From positions 682,001-746,000 of the forward strand of contig JAGYJA010000007.1 of assembly GCA_018402385.1 (NCBI GenBank): DNA of 64,000 nucleotides, read 5' to 3'. A model generated the notes under the pieces. The model saw only the letters and a program-made list of their open reading frames with translations. It had not been told where the DNA came from and did not search any database. Both the position numbers and the translations under genes were made by a program. Numbering within the stretch: position 1 is the stretch's first letter; each line of letters opens with the position of its first letter. This document shows, piece after piece, positions 28,580-38,035 of this stretch. The DNA is from Flavobacteriaceae bacterium (GTDB taxonomy: Bacteria; Bacteroidota; Bacteroidia; Flavobacteriales; Flavobacteriaceae).

Positions 28580-30849
28580 TAGCGAATAATCATTATTTTG
28601 GCAATTTTAGTTTCTTCGGCTCCATCTGTGGTGGCCATAATGAAATAGACTCCGGAAGAAACTTTATATTTACCAAATGCCGTGGTGTCCCATTGAACAC
28701 TTCCCCCTTCTGATACTTGTTCAAAGACCAAGCTTCCATTGACATCAGTTACTTTTACATTGGCTCTTGCAGTCAAGCCATCTATAGTCACGTTACCATT
28801 AAATCCCGGCTTTACGGGGTTTGGATAGGCTCTAAGTGATTCCAGTGTGGGATTGGGTGCAGTAGTTGTTCCATTAAAGGCTACGAGCCCGTTTGCAGTT
28901 GCAAAGTACACCACTCCGCTTTGTGGGTCGATAGCAATATCTAAAACATTGTTTGAGGGTAATGGCGAATTATTTTTCGTAAAACGCAATAGGGTTTCCT
29001 GACCATTTGAGGAGACATAAAACACCCCAGATGATGCAGTAGCAATCCATTTGTTATTGGCTCCATCCACTTCTATATCAGTAATAGATTGTTCAAATAA
29101 AAGTTCTTGTGCAACTCCATCATTATCTAAAATAATAATGGGTTGTGCATCTGTATTAGCATCTTCTTGAAAAAACCCTCCCACATTAAAGAGCACTCTC
29201 AAACCTCTTAATGTTCCAATCCAAGCTTGATTTCTATTGTCAATAGTGATTGCTCTGACGTTATCATCGGGTAAATTACCATTGCCTAAATCTTCCCCAA
29301 TTTTTTTTAATTGGTTGGTTGAAGGATTGAAGCCAATCAATCCATTTTCTGAACTGGCGATAAAAATAAACCCTTCTCTACTTATGTCAATGTTGTTGAG
29401 CCCTCTTTCGGCAAATGGATCACCTATAATTGATGATACATCAAAGCTCTGAAATTGACCTGTGGATGTGAGTCTATTTATTGCCATATCTGTACTGGTT
29501 TGAACAAACCACAAATTACTTTCTCGGTCAAATTCTGAACCAAACATTCTTAAACTATTATCAGATAATGTCCCTGTGAGCGGACTGTTGTTTTCGTCGA
29601 ATAATACCGAAGGAGTTTTATCTTCTATCTTTAACAAACCATCTATCATTGAGCTGGCGTAAACTTCATTGGGATTGTTTGGATTAATTTTAACGTGTGA
29701 GATAACTCGAGCCCCAAGCACCTCTTCAAATGGAATATTTGTCCACTCATTATTCTCAAACTGACTGATACCCCTTTCATTTAATGGATAAGGATTAAAA
29801 GCTAAGTTGACTTCCCCAAAAACTGCCCATAATTGGCCCGGTGTAGCATCAATTGAGACTGCTTTATTTAATAATGGCCCATCAGGTAAGATCTGTTCTG
29901 CCTGATTACTTCCAAAAGGCACTGCCAGAACCCCAAATTGATTTGAACCAAGATAAACAGTATTATTGTATGCTAATGAAGATGAGAGTGTGTAATCAAA
30001 ATCAATTAAGTTGTTAACAACCGCAACTTGATTCATCGTCACATCAAAAACTGTTGATCTTGTTTCTGAAGTGACCGTTAAAAAAGAATCTGTCGTGTAA
30101 ATTTTTTTGTTCGCCTGTGGAAATGTTGCAATTACAACAGGGGTATTCCCGTCAAATTGCAAAAGTCTGGAATTGAAATCTGTTGCGTATAAATTGTCTG
30201 CAAATACCTGAATTCCATTCAGCCCAAAGGGATAAAAATCGATCCACTCTTCAAAATTGATCAAATTGGGGTTGTTAACATCGGCTCTTTTCACTTTATT
30301 ATTCAACGCTGCATAAATAAACCCGTCAAAGACAGCTGTTTGATTCACTCTTAATTGTTGACCAAAATCACCAATAAAAAAGGAATCATCAAATTCTAGT
30401 GCTGTTAAATCATAAACCGAAATCCCAAAATCTGTTGAAATATAAATATTCCCGTTAAATTCATTAAAATGGTTGATGCGTTTTTCATTAGGTGGAATTG
30501 TTGGTTTGTTTAAAATATCTATTACTGAAAGAATAGAGCCATCCTCAAGTATCAATTCAATCAAACCGCTCGAATAACCAACAACTATAATTTCGAAATT
30601 TTCACTGTAATAGATTGTGGAAATTAATTCGCCTGAAAGCCCTTGAATGGTTGTTATGGTATTAATTTCATTTGTGATTAAATCATAAATAAAAACTGCA
30701 TTGTCTGATGCGGCAATTAATTTGTCATTGCCTTCAACCAAATCAACAATATTTGAATATGAAAACAAAGCTGCCCACTGGTTTTCAAAGGTCTGGGCCT
30801 TTATACAAAAGGGCGAAAGACAAATTAAAATAAAAAGGAATTGCTTCAT
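28579..30849 (-). CDS. porZ: PorZ-like type IX secretion component with sorting domain
   Basis: The 756-residue protein has a signal peptide, two beta-propeller regions (repeats such as NKWIATASSGVFYVSSNG and AWIGTLRGLRVLF), and a C-terminal type IX sorting domain (RAYPNPVKPGFNGNVTIDG ... KIMIIR). This architecture matches PorZ, the attachment-complex member that delivers anionic lipopolysaccharide to the PorU sortase. The order porZ-recO is common in Flavobacteriia to my knowledge. Other propeller proteins with sorting domains exist, which limits certainty. Confidence 0.87.
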   Translation of the reverse strand: MKQFLFILICLSPFCIKAQTFENQWAALFSYSNIVDLVEGNDKLIAASDNAVFIYDLITNEINTITTIQGLSGELISTIYYSENFEIIVVGYSSGLIELILEDGSILSVIDILNKPTIPPNEKRINHFNEFNGNIYISTDFGISVYDLTALEFDDSFFIGDFGQQLRVNQTAVFDGFIYAALNNKVKRADVNNPNLINFEEWIDFYPFGLNGIQVFADNLYATDFNSRLLQFDGNTPVVIATFPQANKKIYTTDSFLTVTSETRSTVFDVTMNQVAVVNNLIDFDYTLSSSLAYNNTVYLGSNQFGVLAVPFGSNQAEQILPDGPLLNKAVSIDATPGQLWAVFGEVNLAFNPYPLNERGISQFENNEWTNIPFEEVLGARVISHVKINPNNPNEVYASSMIDGLLKIEDKTPSVLFDENNSPLTGTLSDNSLRMFGSEFDRESNLWFVQTSTDMAINRLTSTGQFQSFDVSSIIGDPFAERGLNNIDISREGFIFIASSENGLIGFNPSTNQLKKIGEDLGNGNLPDDNVRAITIDNRNQAWIGTLRGLRVLFNVGGFFQEDANTDAQPIIILDNDGVAQELLFEQSITDIEVDGANNKWIATASSGVFYVSSNGQETLLRFTKNNSPLPSNNVLDIAIDPQSGVVYFATANGLVAFNGTTTAPNPTLESLRAYPNPVKPGFNGNVTIDGLTARANVKVTDVNGSLVFEQVSEGGSVQWDTTAFGKYKVSSGVYFIMATTDGAEETKIAKIMIIR

Positions 30850-30916
30850 GAAAAGTATATCATCTAACAGATTATTTAACAGATTAAATAAGAAATTATT
30901 GCAGGTTTATAAACAA

Positions 30917-30947
30917 AAAACCACTCACAAAACTGGCGAGTGGTTTT
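30917..30947 (-). terminator. terminator after gdhA
   Basis: A perfect 10-bp stem (AAAACCACTC with GAGTGGTTTT) encloses an 11-nt loop. On the minus strand it is followed by a T-rich run, as expected 20 bp after the gdhA stop. It separates gdhA from porZ. Confidence 0.82.
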
Positions 30948-30966
30948 CTTTAATAAAAAATTAATA

Positions 30967-32310
30967 TTATACAACTCCCTGAGCAATCATGGCATCTGCT
31001 ACTTTCACAAACCCGGCAACATTGGCACCTTTCACATAGTCAACATACCCATCTGTCTGCTTTCCATATTTCACACAGGCATCGTGAATATCTCCCATAA
31101 TTTTAAAGAGTTTTTCATCAACTTCTTCTGCAGTCCAATTGTAACGCATTGAGTTTTGTGACATTTCCAGACCTGAAGTTGAAACACCTCCAGCATTGGA
31201 AGCTTTTCCTGGTGAGAAAAGAATTTTTTCTTTTAAGAAAACCTCAATGGCTCCTGGAGTTGATGGCATATTGGCTCCTTCACCCACACAGATACAGCCA
31301 TTTGCAACTAGTGTTTTGGCTTCTTCCTCATTCAACTCATTTTGAGTAGCACAGGGCATTGCGATATCACACATTACACTCCACGGTCTTTGCCCTTCAA
31401 AGTATTTTGCATTGGGATATTTATTGATATATTCACTAATTCTTGCTCTTTTTACGTTTTTAAGCTCCATAACATAAGCTAGTTTTTCAGCATCAATCCC
31501 CTCGTTATCTAAAATATATCCACCAGAATCTGAAAGTGTAATTACTTTTCCGCCAAGTTGAGTTGCTTTTTCAGCAGCAAATTGAGCCACGTTCCCAGAA
31601 CCGGAAATCGCTACAATTTTACCTTCAAAACTTTCTCCTCTTGTTTTGAGCATACTTTGGGCGAAATATACATTTCCATAACCGGTTGCTTCAGGACGCA
31701 TTAATGAACCTCCGTAAGAAAATCCTTTCCCTGTTAAGACACCCGTAAACTCATCTCTCAATCTTTTATATTGACCAAACATATAACCAATTTCTCTGGC
31801 TCCCACGCCAATGTCGCCTGCAGGTACATCTGTATCGGGACCTATATATTTACTTAATTCTGTCATTAAACTTTGACAAAATCGCATTACTTCTGCATCA
31901 GATTTTCCTTTGGGGTCAAAATCTGAACCTCCTTTTCCTCCACCCATTGGCAAAGTAGTAAGCGCATTTTTAAAAGTTTGTTCAAAACCTAAGAATTTTA
32001 AAACACTCAAGTTTACTGAAGGATGAAAACGCATTCCCCCTTTGTATGGACCTATGGCAGAGTTAAACTGAACGCGATAACCCTTGTTAATCATTATTTC
32101 TCCGCTATCTGCGGTCCAAGGAACTCTAAAGATAATCACCCGCTCAGGCTCCACCATACGCTCTAAAAGCTTGTGCCCCTGATATTTTATATTTTCTTCA
32201 ATAAAAGGCATTACTGTTTCTGCAACTTCCTTAACGGCTTGCAAAAATTCGGGCTCATTTGGGTTTGACTTTTCAACCTGAGCAACAAAGTTTTGGATAC
32301 TTTCTGTCAT
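30967..32310 (-). CDS. gdhA: NADP-type glutamate dehydrogenase
   Basis: The 447-residue hexameric type enzyme interconverts glutamate and 2-oxoglutarate with ammonia. The catalytic lysine is Lys126 in PMGGGKGGSDFDPKGKSD, with the substrate-binding QFNSAIGPYKGGMRFH and the dinucleotide fold VAISGSGNVAQFA. It is flanked by its own -7 box and terminator, so it is a single-gene transcript. Length is standard for the class I family. Confidence 0.97.
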   Translation of the reverse strand: MTESIQNFVAQVEKSNPNEPEFLQAVKEVAETVMPFIEENIKYQGHKLLERMVEPERVIIFRVPWTADSGEIMINKGYRVQFNSAIGPYKGGMRFHPSVNLSVLKFLGFEQTFKNALTTLPMGGGKGGSDFDPKGKSDAEVMRFCQSLMTELSKYIGPDTDVPAGDIGVGAREIGYMFGQYKRLRDEFTGVLTGKGFSYGGSLMRPEATGYGNVYFAQSMLKTRGESFEGKIVAISGSGNVAQFAAEKATQLGGKVITLSDSGGYILDNEGIDAEKLAYVMELKNVKRARISEYINKYPNAKYFEGQRPWSVMCDIAMPCATQNELNEEEAKTLVANGCICVGEGANMPSTPGAIEVFLKEKILFSPGKASNAGGVSTSGLEMSQNSMRYNWTAEEVDEKLFKIMGDIHDACVKYGKQTDGYVDYVKGANVAGFVKVADAMIAQGVV

Positions 32311-32348
32311 TTTTGATAATTTTACGTAAACGTTTTCGTTATTGAGTG

Positions 32349-32356
32349 CAAATATA
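32349..32356 (-). promoter_or_regulatory. -7 promoter box (TATATTTG) for gdhA
   Basis: Exact TAnnTTTG on the minus strand, 38 nt before the gdhA ATG, within the divergent gap shared with the next gene. The matching -33 element is not obvious. Confidence 0.5.
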
Positions 32357-32436
32357 AAGTAAAAGAAATTATTTGTTTTTGATTCAAGTCATAAATAGTA
32401 TTTTTTTAATTAACTTTCAACTTAAATTTGTTTTTA

Positions 32437-32444
32437 TATATTTG
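32437..32444 (+). promoter_or_regulatory. -7 promoter box (TATATTTG) for the conserved membrane protein
   Basis: Exact TAnnTTTG, 26 nt before the preferred ATG at 32471. This position argues against the earlier in-frame TTG-type start at 32447, which would leave almost no leader. Confidence 0.5.
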
Positions 32445-32470
32445 TCTTGTCTCAAATAACCTTTATCAAT

Positions 32471-33253
32471 ATGAAAACCAAATACTTTGTTCTGGTATTT
32501 TTACTTTCAGCTTTTACTCACTATGAGTCTTATTCCCAATTTGGTTTTTCTCACGAGATTGGCATTATAGCCGGCCCTGTTGTTTTTTATTCTGATTATG
32601 GACAACGTAATGATATTGAAACCAACATGAAAAATGTGGGTGTTGGAATTGGTCTTATCCATTATTTGAATTTTGCATACCGTGCTGACTGTAATTGCTA
32701 TACAAGAGATACTTATTTTAATGATCATTTTAAATTAAGAAATGAGATTTCCTACCATAAATCCCAATTTGAGCATTTTGGAAAATGGGTTGACCCTTCA
32801 AAAACTTCTTTAACTGCAAATCAATTGAGGGCGATGGAAGGTTCCACTAGTGTTTTTGATATTGGGTCACAGCTGGAATATTTTCCGCTTAGTATAAGAG
32901 ATTTTGTGGGCGGAAGGTATAAAATTGCACCTTTTGTTAGCTTTGGTTTTCACTGGGTTAATTTTAGTCCAACAGCATCGACTTCTTTTGGCTCTCAAGT
33001 TGTAGATTCCCCTCTCAATGTTCCTGATAAATATGTTGGAGCTACATCAAATTCACCCGGATCAACATGGTCTGTAGTTTGGAGTTTAGGATTTAGATAT
33101 AAGTTATCACCCATGAGTGACCTTATGCTTGATGGACGTTGGCAACATTACTTTTCTAACTGGGTAGATGGTTTAAATCCAGATGTACCTGAGAACAAAG
33201 CAAACGATTGGATTTATTGGCTCAATGTAGGCTATATACTCTATTTGGATTAA
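32471..33253 (+). CDS. conserved Flavobacteriaceae protein, probable small outer-membrane barrel
   Basis: The 260-residue protein has a signal peptide (MKTKYFVLVFLLSAFTHYESYSQ) followed by HEIGIIAGPVVFYSDYGQR, FRADCNCY-like Cys pair, FNDHFKLRNEISYHKS and a C-terminal YWLNVGYILYLD. Alternating strands and the aromatic end suggest an outer-membrane beta-barrel. From memory it resembles the THC0290_0291 family of Flavobacteriaceae, which has no known function. ATG 32471 is chosen for the signal peptide and promoter spacing. Its end overlaps the convergent PLP-enzyme gene by 4 bp. Confidence 0.78.
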   Translation: MKTKYFVLVFLLSAFTHYESYSQFGFSHEIGIIAGPVVFYSDYGQRNDIETNMKNVGVGIGLIHYLNFAYRADCNCYTRDTYFNDHFKLRNEISYHKSQFEHFGKWVDPSKTSLTANQLRAMEGSTSVFDIGSQLEYFPLSIRDFVGGRYKIAPFVSFGFHWVNFSPTASTSFGSQVVDSPLNVPDKYVGATSNSPGSTWSVVWSLGFRYKLSPMSDLMLDGRWQHYFSNWVDGLNPDVPENKANDWIYWLNVGYILYLD

Positions 33254-34392
33254 CCTAAGGCTTGTTTTAAATCATCCATTAGATCTTCGACATCTTCGAT
33301 ACCAACACTTAAGCGAATCAACGAATCAACCACACCTGTTTTTTCTCTTTCTTCTTTGGGAATTGAAGCATGAGTCATAGTCGCCGGGTGTCCCGCAAGA
33401 GATTCAACACCTCCTAAAGATTCAGCTAGTGTGAATATTTTTAAATTTTCTACAACTTTGATTGCATCTTCCATTCGGTTTCCTTTTGTAGTAAAAGAAA
33501 TCATTCCACCAAAATCTTTCATTTGTTGTTTAGCAATTTCATGATTTGGATGAGAGGGTAGTCCCGGCCAATAGACCTTATCAATTTTGGGATGAGATGC
33601 TAGGAAAATTGCTATGGCTTTCCCATTTTCACAATGGCGTTGCATTCTAATGTGCAGGGTTTTAATTCCTCTTAAAACTAAAAAGCAGTCCTGAGGCCCA
33701 CAAATAGCTCCACTTGCCTTTTGAATAAAGTATAACTTTTCAGCAAGTTCATTGTTATTGACTATCAAAGCTCCCATCACAACATCACTGTGCCCGCCCA
33801 GATATTTTGTTGCTGAGTGCATAACAATATCTGCCCCCATATCAAGAGGTTGTTGCAAATATGGAGATGCAAAAGTATTATCAACAGCTAGAAGGATTTT
33901 GTGCTTTTTAGCAATTGATGAACAGGCCTTAATATCTATGATGTTCATCATTGGGTTTGAGGGAGTTTCTACCCAAATAAGCTTGGTATTGTCATTGATA
34001 AAGTTTTCAATTTTTGAAGCATCCTGCATTCCAATAAAATGAAATTTTATACCAAATTTTTCAAATATTTTTTTAAAAAGGCGGTAACTTCCTCCATAAA
34101 GGTCGTTTGTGCAAATAACCTCATCTCCTGGTTGCAATAGTTTTATGACCGCATCAATCGCTGCTAGACCCGACCCAAAAGCTAAACCGTAATTTCCATT
34201 CTCTAAACTTGCCAGTGATTTTTCAAGAGCTGCCCTTGTGGGATTTCCGCTTCGGGAATATTCAAAACCTTTGTGACCACCTGGTGTTGTTTGAGAATAA
34301 GTACTTGTTTGATAGATGGGTGGCATGACAGAACCATAAGCAGGATCTACATTGTACTGCCCACCATGAATTGTTTTGGTATTGAACTTCAT
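33250..34392 (-). CDS. cystathionine gamma-synthase/lyase family PLP enzyme
   Basis: The 380-residue enzyme is of the Cys/Met metabolism PLP family. The lysine is Lys196 in MHSATKYLGGHSDV, and YSRSGNPTRAALE, AFGSGLAAIDAV and ESLGGVESLAGHPATMTH are all conserved. It could act as cystathionine gamma-synthase (transsulfuration toward methionine) or gamma-lyase; sequence alone does not separate them safely. No other methionine gene is adjacent. Confidence 0.92.
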   Translation of the reverse strand: MKFNTKTIHGGQYNVDPAYGSVMPPIYQTSTYSQTTPGGHKGFEYSRSGNPTRAALEKSLASLENGNYGLAFGSGLAAIDAVIKLLQPGDEVICTNDLYGGSYRLFKKIFEKFGIKFHFIGMQDASKIENFINDNTKLIWVETPSNPMMNIIDIKACSSIAKKHKILLAVDNTFASPYLQQPLDMGADIVMHSATKYLGGHSDVVMGALIVNNNELAEKLYFIQKASGAICGPQDCFLVLRGIKTLHIRMQRHCENGKAIAIFLASHPKIDKVYWPGLPSHPNHEIAKQQMKDFGGMISFTTKGNRMEDAIKVVENLKIFTLAESLGGVESLAGHPATMTHASIPKEEREKTGVVDSLIRLSVGIEDVEDLMDDLKQALG

Positions 34393-34493
34393 AAAACTAT
34401 TTTAAGTTGTAAAATTAATCATAAATGTAAGGGAATATTCGGTCAATTTTAAATCAAAATGTATCTTTAGCCATTGTTTAACAAGTCGCATGT

Positions 34494-35240
34494 ATGTATA
34501 AAATATTCCCCCTGCTCCTTGCATTTATTCTGGCAAGTAGTTGCTCTTTTGAGAAACCCTTACAATTTGAAGAAATTACAATTACTCAAGATACCTTTGA
34601 AACCTGTGAAACAGAAAATTGTCCAACAATAAAAGTTCACTATATTCAAGCTGTTGAGAATGACACCAAATCGGGCGTAATAAATAAACATATTTTTGAA
34701 AGTATTACCAGTAAAATTGCTCCTAACAAAAAAGGCTCTTCAGATTTTTCATCAATACAAGAGGCGCTTGACTTTTTTATAATTGATTATAATACTCTGA
34801 TAAAGGACATTGGAAATAATTTTTTATCCTATGATGTGGACACTTTTATGCAGGATTCTTATCAGTCTCAAGATTTTGTTTCTTTGGAACTCAACTATTA
34901 TTTATTCACCGGGGGAGCTCATGGATATTCAGGTACACAGTTTTTGAATTTTGATGCTATAACCGGGGAGCTACTTGATCAAAATAGTTTATTTGTTGAT
35001 GTTGATGGACTCATTCGCTATAGCGAAAAAATATTTAGAGAACAGTATCAGGTTCCTCAGGAACGATCAATAAATTCGTCAGGGTTTTGGTTTGAGGATG
35101 ATCAGTTTCATTTGCCTGAGAATATCGGGTTCACTGAAACCGAATTGATTTTGCATTACAATCAATATGAGATTGCAAGTTATGCTGAAGGACCCATTAT
35201 TTTGACCATTCCATTAATTGATCTTGAAGCGTTTCTGTAA
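34494..35240 (+). CDS. DUF3298/DUF4163 (RsiV-like) lipoprotein
   Basis: The 248-residue lipoprotein (lipid Cys17 in ASSCSF) has the DUF4163-DUF3298 architecture: TCPTIKVHYIQA-type first strand region, LNYYLFTGGAHGYSGTQFLNFD, and the C-terminal FTETELILHYNQYEIASYAEGP-IILTIPL. The second domain is found in the RsiV anti-sigma factor, but no sigma factor is encoded nearby, so this is likely a stand-alone envelope protein. Confidence 0.82.
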   Translation: MYKIFPLLLAFILASSCSFEKPLQFEEITITQDTFETCETENCPTIKVHYIQAVENDTKSGVINKHIFESITSKIAPNKKGSSDFSSIQEALDFFIIDYNTLIKDIGNNFLSYDVDTFMQDSYQSQDFVSLELNYYLFTGGAHGYSGTQFLNFDAITGELLDQNSLFVDVDGLIRYSEKIFREQYQVPQERSINSSGFWFEDDQFHLPENIGFTETELILHYNQYEIASYAEGPIILTIPLIDLEAFL

Positions 35241-35284
35241 AATATTTGTTTTGTGTTTTGACATTTTCAACATATATTTAAAGG

Positions 35285-35638
35285 ATGAATGTATTTTATT
35301 ATTTATCAACTTGTAGCACTTGTAAACGCATTTTGAAGGAATTGGACCTTTCTGAAAAAATAAAGCTTCAAGACATAAAATCAAATCCACTTACCAAAGA
35401 GCAAGTTGAACACTTACAAAAATTAGCAGGCAGCTATGAAGCTCTTTTTAGTAAGAGAGCTCAGCTCTATAAAGAGCGAGGTTTAAAAGATAAGCGTTTA
35501 AGTGAAGATGACATTAAAGAATTGTTACTTGAACATTACACTTTTTTAAAAAGACCTGTTCTCATTTTTAAAAACAAGATTTTTATTGGCAATGCTTCTA
35601 AAACTATTGAAGAAGCTAAAATAGCGGTTAATGAATAG
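35285..35638 (+). CDS. ArsC/Spx family thioredoxin-fold protein
   Basis: The 117-residue protein begins MNVFYYLSTCSTCKRILKEL, the CxxC form of the ArsC/Spx fold, and contains LSEDDIKELLLEHYTFLKRPVLIF, the conserved KRP-loop region. It is annotated in general as an arsenate reductase family protein, but no ars operon is near and such orphan members may act in other thiol chemistry. Its stop overlaps the next gene by 8 bp. Confidence 0.88.
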   Translation: MNVFYYLSTCSTCKRILKELDLSEKIKLQDIKSNPLTKEQVEHLQKLAGSYEALFSKRAQLYKERGLKDKRLSEDDIKELLLEHYTFLKRPVLIFKNKIFIGNASKTIEEAKIAVNE

Positions 35639-36524
35639 CCGCAGCCTTGCACTACTGGCCGCTACTGCTGCAAGCACTATTTATGGTATCAACCATAGCA
35701 TTGCAAAGGGCATCATGCCTCATTTTATTGAACCTTATGGTTTTATTGTTTTACGCGTAAGCGGTGCAGCTCTTTTGTTTTGGATCATCTCACTTGCATT
35801 TCCCTCTGAAAAAATAGACCCCAAAGATTGGAAGCGTCTCTTTTTTTGTGCCCTTTTTGGAATGTCAATAAATATGTTGATGTTTTTTAAAGGACTAAGC
35901 CTTTCTACTCCCATTAACAGCTCAGTGATTATTACTCTTTCACCGGTTTTGTTACTTGTACTCTCTGCTATCTTAATTAAAGAAAAAATAACACTTCTTA
36001 AAACAGCAGGAATTGTTATTGGCCTTGGAGGCGGGCTTGCATTAGTCCTTTTTGGGGAGAAAGAACAGTTTAATGCCCCTAATATTCCACTTGGAAACTT
36101 GCTTTTTATCATCAACGCAACAGCTTATTCAATTTACTTAATACTTGTAAAACCTCTCACTGCTAAATATAGCTCTATCACCCTAATGAAATGGATGTTT
36201 CTATTTGCATTCTTTATCAATCTTCCCATTGGCTATTCTGAATTTATAAAAGTAGATTGGCCACAATTACCATTGGATGTGATTTTAAAAATGGGCTTTG
36301 TGGTGATCGGTACAACTGTGCTTACCTATTTATTTAATATTTATGCTTTGCGGCAATTAAAGGCTTCTACCATTGGTGCTTTTATCTATTTACAACCTGT
36401 AATTGCTGTTATGTTTGCAGTCATTATTGGTGCTGATTTTTTAACTCCAATTAGAATATTTGCAGCTATTTTAATTTTTGCAGGAGTCTATATGAGTTCC
36501 CGAAAACCAAAAAATCTAGCTTAG
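35631..36524 (+). CDS. EamA-family (DMT) transporter
   Basis: The 297-residue inner-membrane protein has about ten hydrophobic helices in two EamA repeats: LLAATAASTIYGINHSIAKG at the start of the first and GNLLFIINATAYSIYLILVKPL at the start of the second. The family exports metabolites such as amino acids; the substrate cannot be read. It overlaps the ArsC-like gene by 8 bp and the convergent thioesterase gene by 9 bp. Confidence 0.9.
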   Translation: MNSRSLALLAATAASTIYGINHSIAKGIMPHFIEPYGFIVLRVSGAALLFWIISLAFPSEKIDPKDWKRLFFCALFGMSINMLMFFKGLSLSTPINSSVIITLSPVLLLVLSAILIKEKITLLKTAGIVIGLGGGLALVLFGEKEQFNAPNIPLGNLLFIINATAYSIYLILVKPLTAKYSSITLMKWMFLFAFFINLPIGYSEFIKVDWPQLPLDVILKMGFVVIGTTVLTYLFNIYALRQLKASTIGAFIYLQPVIAVMFAVIIGADFLTPIRIFAAILIFAGVYMSSRKPKNLA

Positions 36525-36992
36525 ATGAACTGGTTTTTTATCAAACTTTCTGGTGTCTTCTTTAGTAAGGGTTTTAAAGTCATCGGTTTTTTCCATATGG
36601 CTCAAACGGTCAAATAAATCTTTTGGAAGTGGGGTGAGTTTGCGTTCCTTCATGTCAATCCAGCCACCCATTATTTCGCAAGTAGCAAAATTTTTTCCGT
36701 GAGAATCATAAAAATTGTGTAGAAATTCAAAATACATTCCATCCACAGATAGGCCTTTTAATTGTAATGAAACTGTAATGGGTTTCCCTACAAAAACCTC
36801 TTTGAAGTAATGGATGTGCTCATAAAAAACAACCGGTCCTATATTGTAATGAAGCATTTCTCGTTGCCCAAGGCCGTTTTCCATCAAAAACCCCATACGG
36901 GTATGACTCATAAAGTTGATGTAAGCACTGTTTGCAAGATGCCTGTTTGCATCAATATCACTCCATCTAATATCAAATTCTTTGGTGTACAT
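36516..36992 (-). CDS. acyl-CoA thioesterase (hotdog fold)
   Basis: The 158-residue single hotdog-domain protein starts MYTKEFDIRWSDIDANRHLANSAYINF, the 4-hydroxybenzoyl-CoA thioesterase/YbgC-like pattern with the catalytic Asp in DIDANRH. It contains YNIGPVVFYEHIHYFKEV and a FEFLHNFYDSHGKNFATC strand. It hydrolyses acyl-CoA or acyl-ACP thioesters; chain preference is unknown. A TATGTTTG box lies 15 nt upstream of its ATG. Confidence 0.88.
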   Translation of the reverse strand: MYTKEFDIRWSDIDANRHLANSAYINFMSHTRMGFLMENGLGQREMLHYNIGPVVFYEHIHYFKEVFVGKPITVSLQLKGLSVDGMYFEFLHNFYDSHGKNFATCEIMGGWIDMKERKLTPLPKDLFDRLSHMEKTDDFKTLTKEDTRKFDKKPVHLS

Positions 36993-37007
36993 TGCACTAA
37001 TTTTTTA

Positions 37008-37015
37008 CAAACATA
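37008..37015 (-). promoter_or_regulatory. -7 promoter box (TATGTTTG) for the thioesterase gene
   Basis: Matches TAnnTTTG on the minus strand, 15 nt before the ATG. It faces a second box for the divergent hydrolase gene within the same 76-bp gap. Confidence 0.45.
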
Positions 37016-37039
37016 CACAATATTACTGTGCGTGCATAG

Positions 37040-37047
37040 TATTTTTG
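37040..37047 (+). promoter_or_regulatory. -7 promoter box (TATTTTTG) for the YheT-like hydrolase gene
   Basis: Matches TAnnTTTG, 21 nt before the preferred ATG at 37069. The longer ORF start at 36982 lies upstream of this box and inside the thioesterase gene, so it is rejected. Confidence 0.5.
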
Positions 37048-37068
37048 TGTAATTTAGCTTTTCAATTT

Positions 37069-38028
37069 ATGCCTATAATTCGCCCTTCATATAACCCTCC
37101 TCTTGTGTTCCAAAATGGGCACTTTTCAACTATTTATTCTTCAAAACTTAGGATTTCTCCAAGTGTAAATCAAGTTCGGGAGCGGCTTACCTTAGTAGAT
37201 GGCGATTTTATGGATTTAGACTGGAGTTACAGTAAAGAAAAGTCGCGAAAATTGATTGTTCTGCTTCACGGACTGGAAGGAAATGCACAACGCACCTATA
37301 TTTTGGGCGCTGCAAGTCATTCAAACAATAGAGGATGGGATACAGTTGCAGTAAACTTTAGAGGTTGCAGCGGTGAACCTAACAGGCTATTTAAGTCCTA
37401 TACAGCCGGCTCTACAGATGATTTAGAAGAAGTTATTTTTCATATTTTAAAAAAAGATAAATATGATAAGGTAGTATTAAACGGTTTTAGTCTTGGCGGT
37501 AATTTGATGCTAAAATATTTAGGTGAAGACAAAACAATTCCAAAAGAAATTATAAAGGGTGTTGCTGTATCAACTCCTTTATCACTTGAGAGGTCACTTC
37601 TTGAACTCAACAAACGTAACAATTTTGTGTATTCTACTTACTTTCTTTTAGGTCTTAAAAAAAGCTACAAACAAAAAGCAAAGCTTTTTCCTGAACAAGC
37701 CTCACAAGAAAGTCTTAAAAAAATTAAATCGTTATTGGATTTTGATAATATATACACCTCAAAAGCACACGGATTTAAAGATGCGTATGAGTACTATGAA
37801 AAAAACAGTAGTTTACCGTTTTTGCCAAAAATTAAAATCCCGGTTATGTTGCTTCAAGCTCAAAATGACAGTTTTCTATCTCCATTATGTTATCCTGTTG
37901 AATTAGCAAAAAACCAAAACAACATTTTTTTGGAAATGCCAAAGTATGGCGGACACGTGGGATTTTACAATCCGAATAATGTGTATTATAATGAACAAAG
38001 AACTATTGAATTTGTTGAAAATATTTGA
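37069..38028 (+). CDS. YheT-like alpha/beta hydrolase
   Basis: The 319-residue hydrolase is of the YheT/ABHD1-3 type: MPIIRPSYNPPLVFQNGHFSTIY at the start, LLHGLEGNAQRTYI, VNFRGCSGEPNR and the nucleophile motif NGFSLGGNLMLKYLGE. A late LEMPKYGGHVGF supplies the catalytic His. The substrate is unknown; eukaryotic relatives act on lipids. Start 37069 is chosen because the upstream extension shows no similarity and covers the divergent promoters. The gene ends 7 bp from the convergent hydrolase. Confidence 0.87.
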   Translation: MPIIRPSYNPPLVFQNGHFSTIYSSKLRISPSVNQVRERLTLVDGDFMDLDWSYSKEKSRKLIVLLHGLEGNAQRTYILGAASHSNNRGWDTVAVNFRGCSGEPNRLFKSYTAGSTDDLEEVIFHILKKDKYDKVVLNGFSLGGNLMLKYLGEDKTIPKEIIKGVAVSTPLSLERSLLELNKRNNFVYSTYFLLGLKKSYKQKAKLFPEQASQESLKKIKSLLDFDNIYTSKAHGFKDAYEYYEKNSSLPFLPKIKIPVMLLQAQNDSFLSPLCYPVELAKNQNNIFLEMPKYGGHVGFYNPNNVYYNEQRTIEFVENI

Positions 38029-38035
38029 TTTGATG

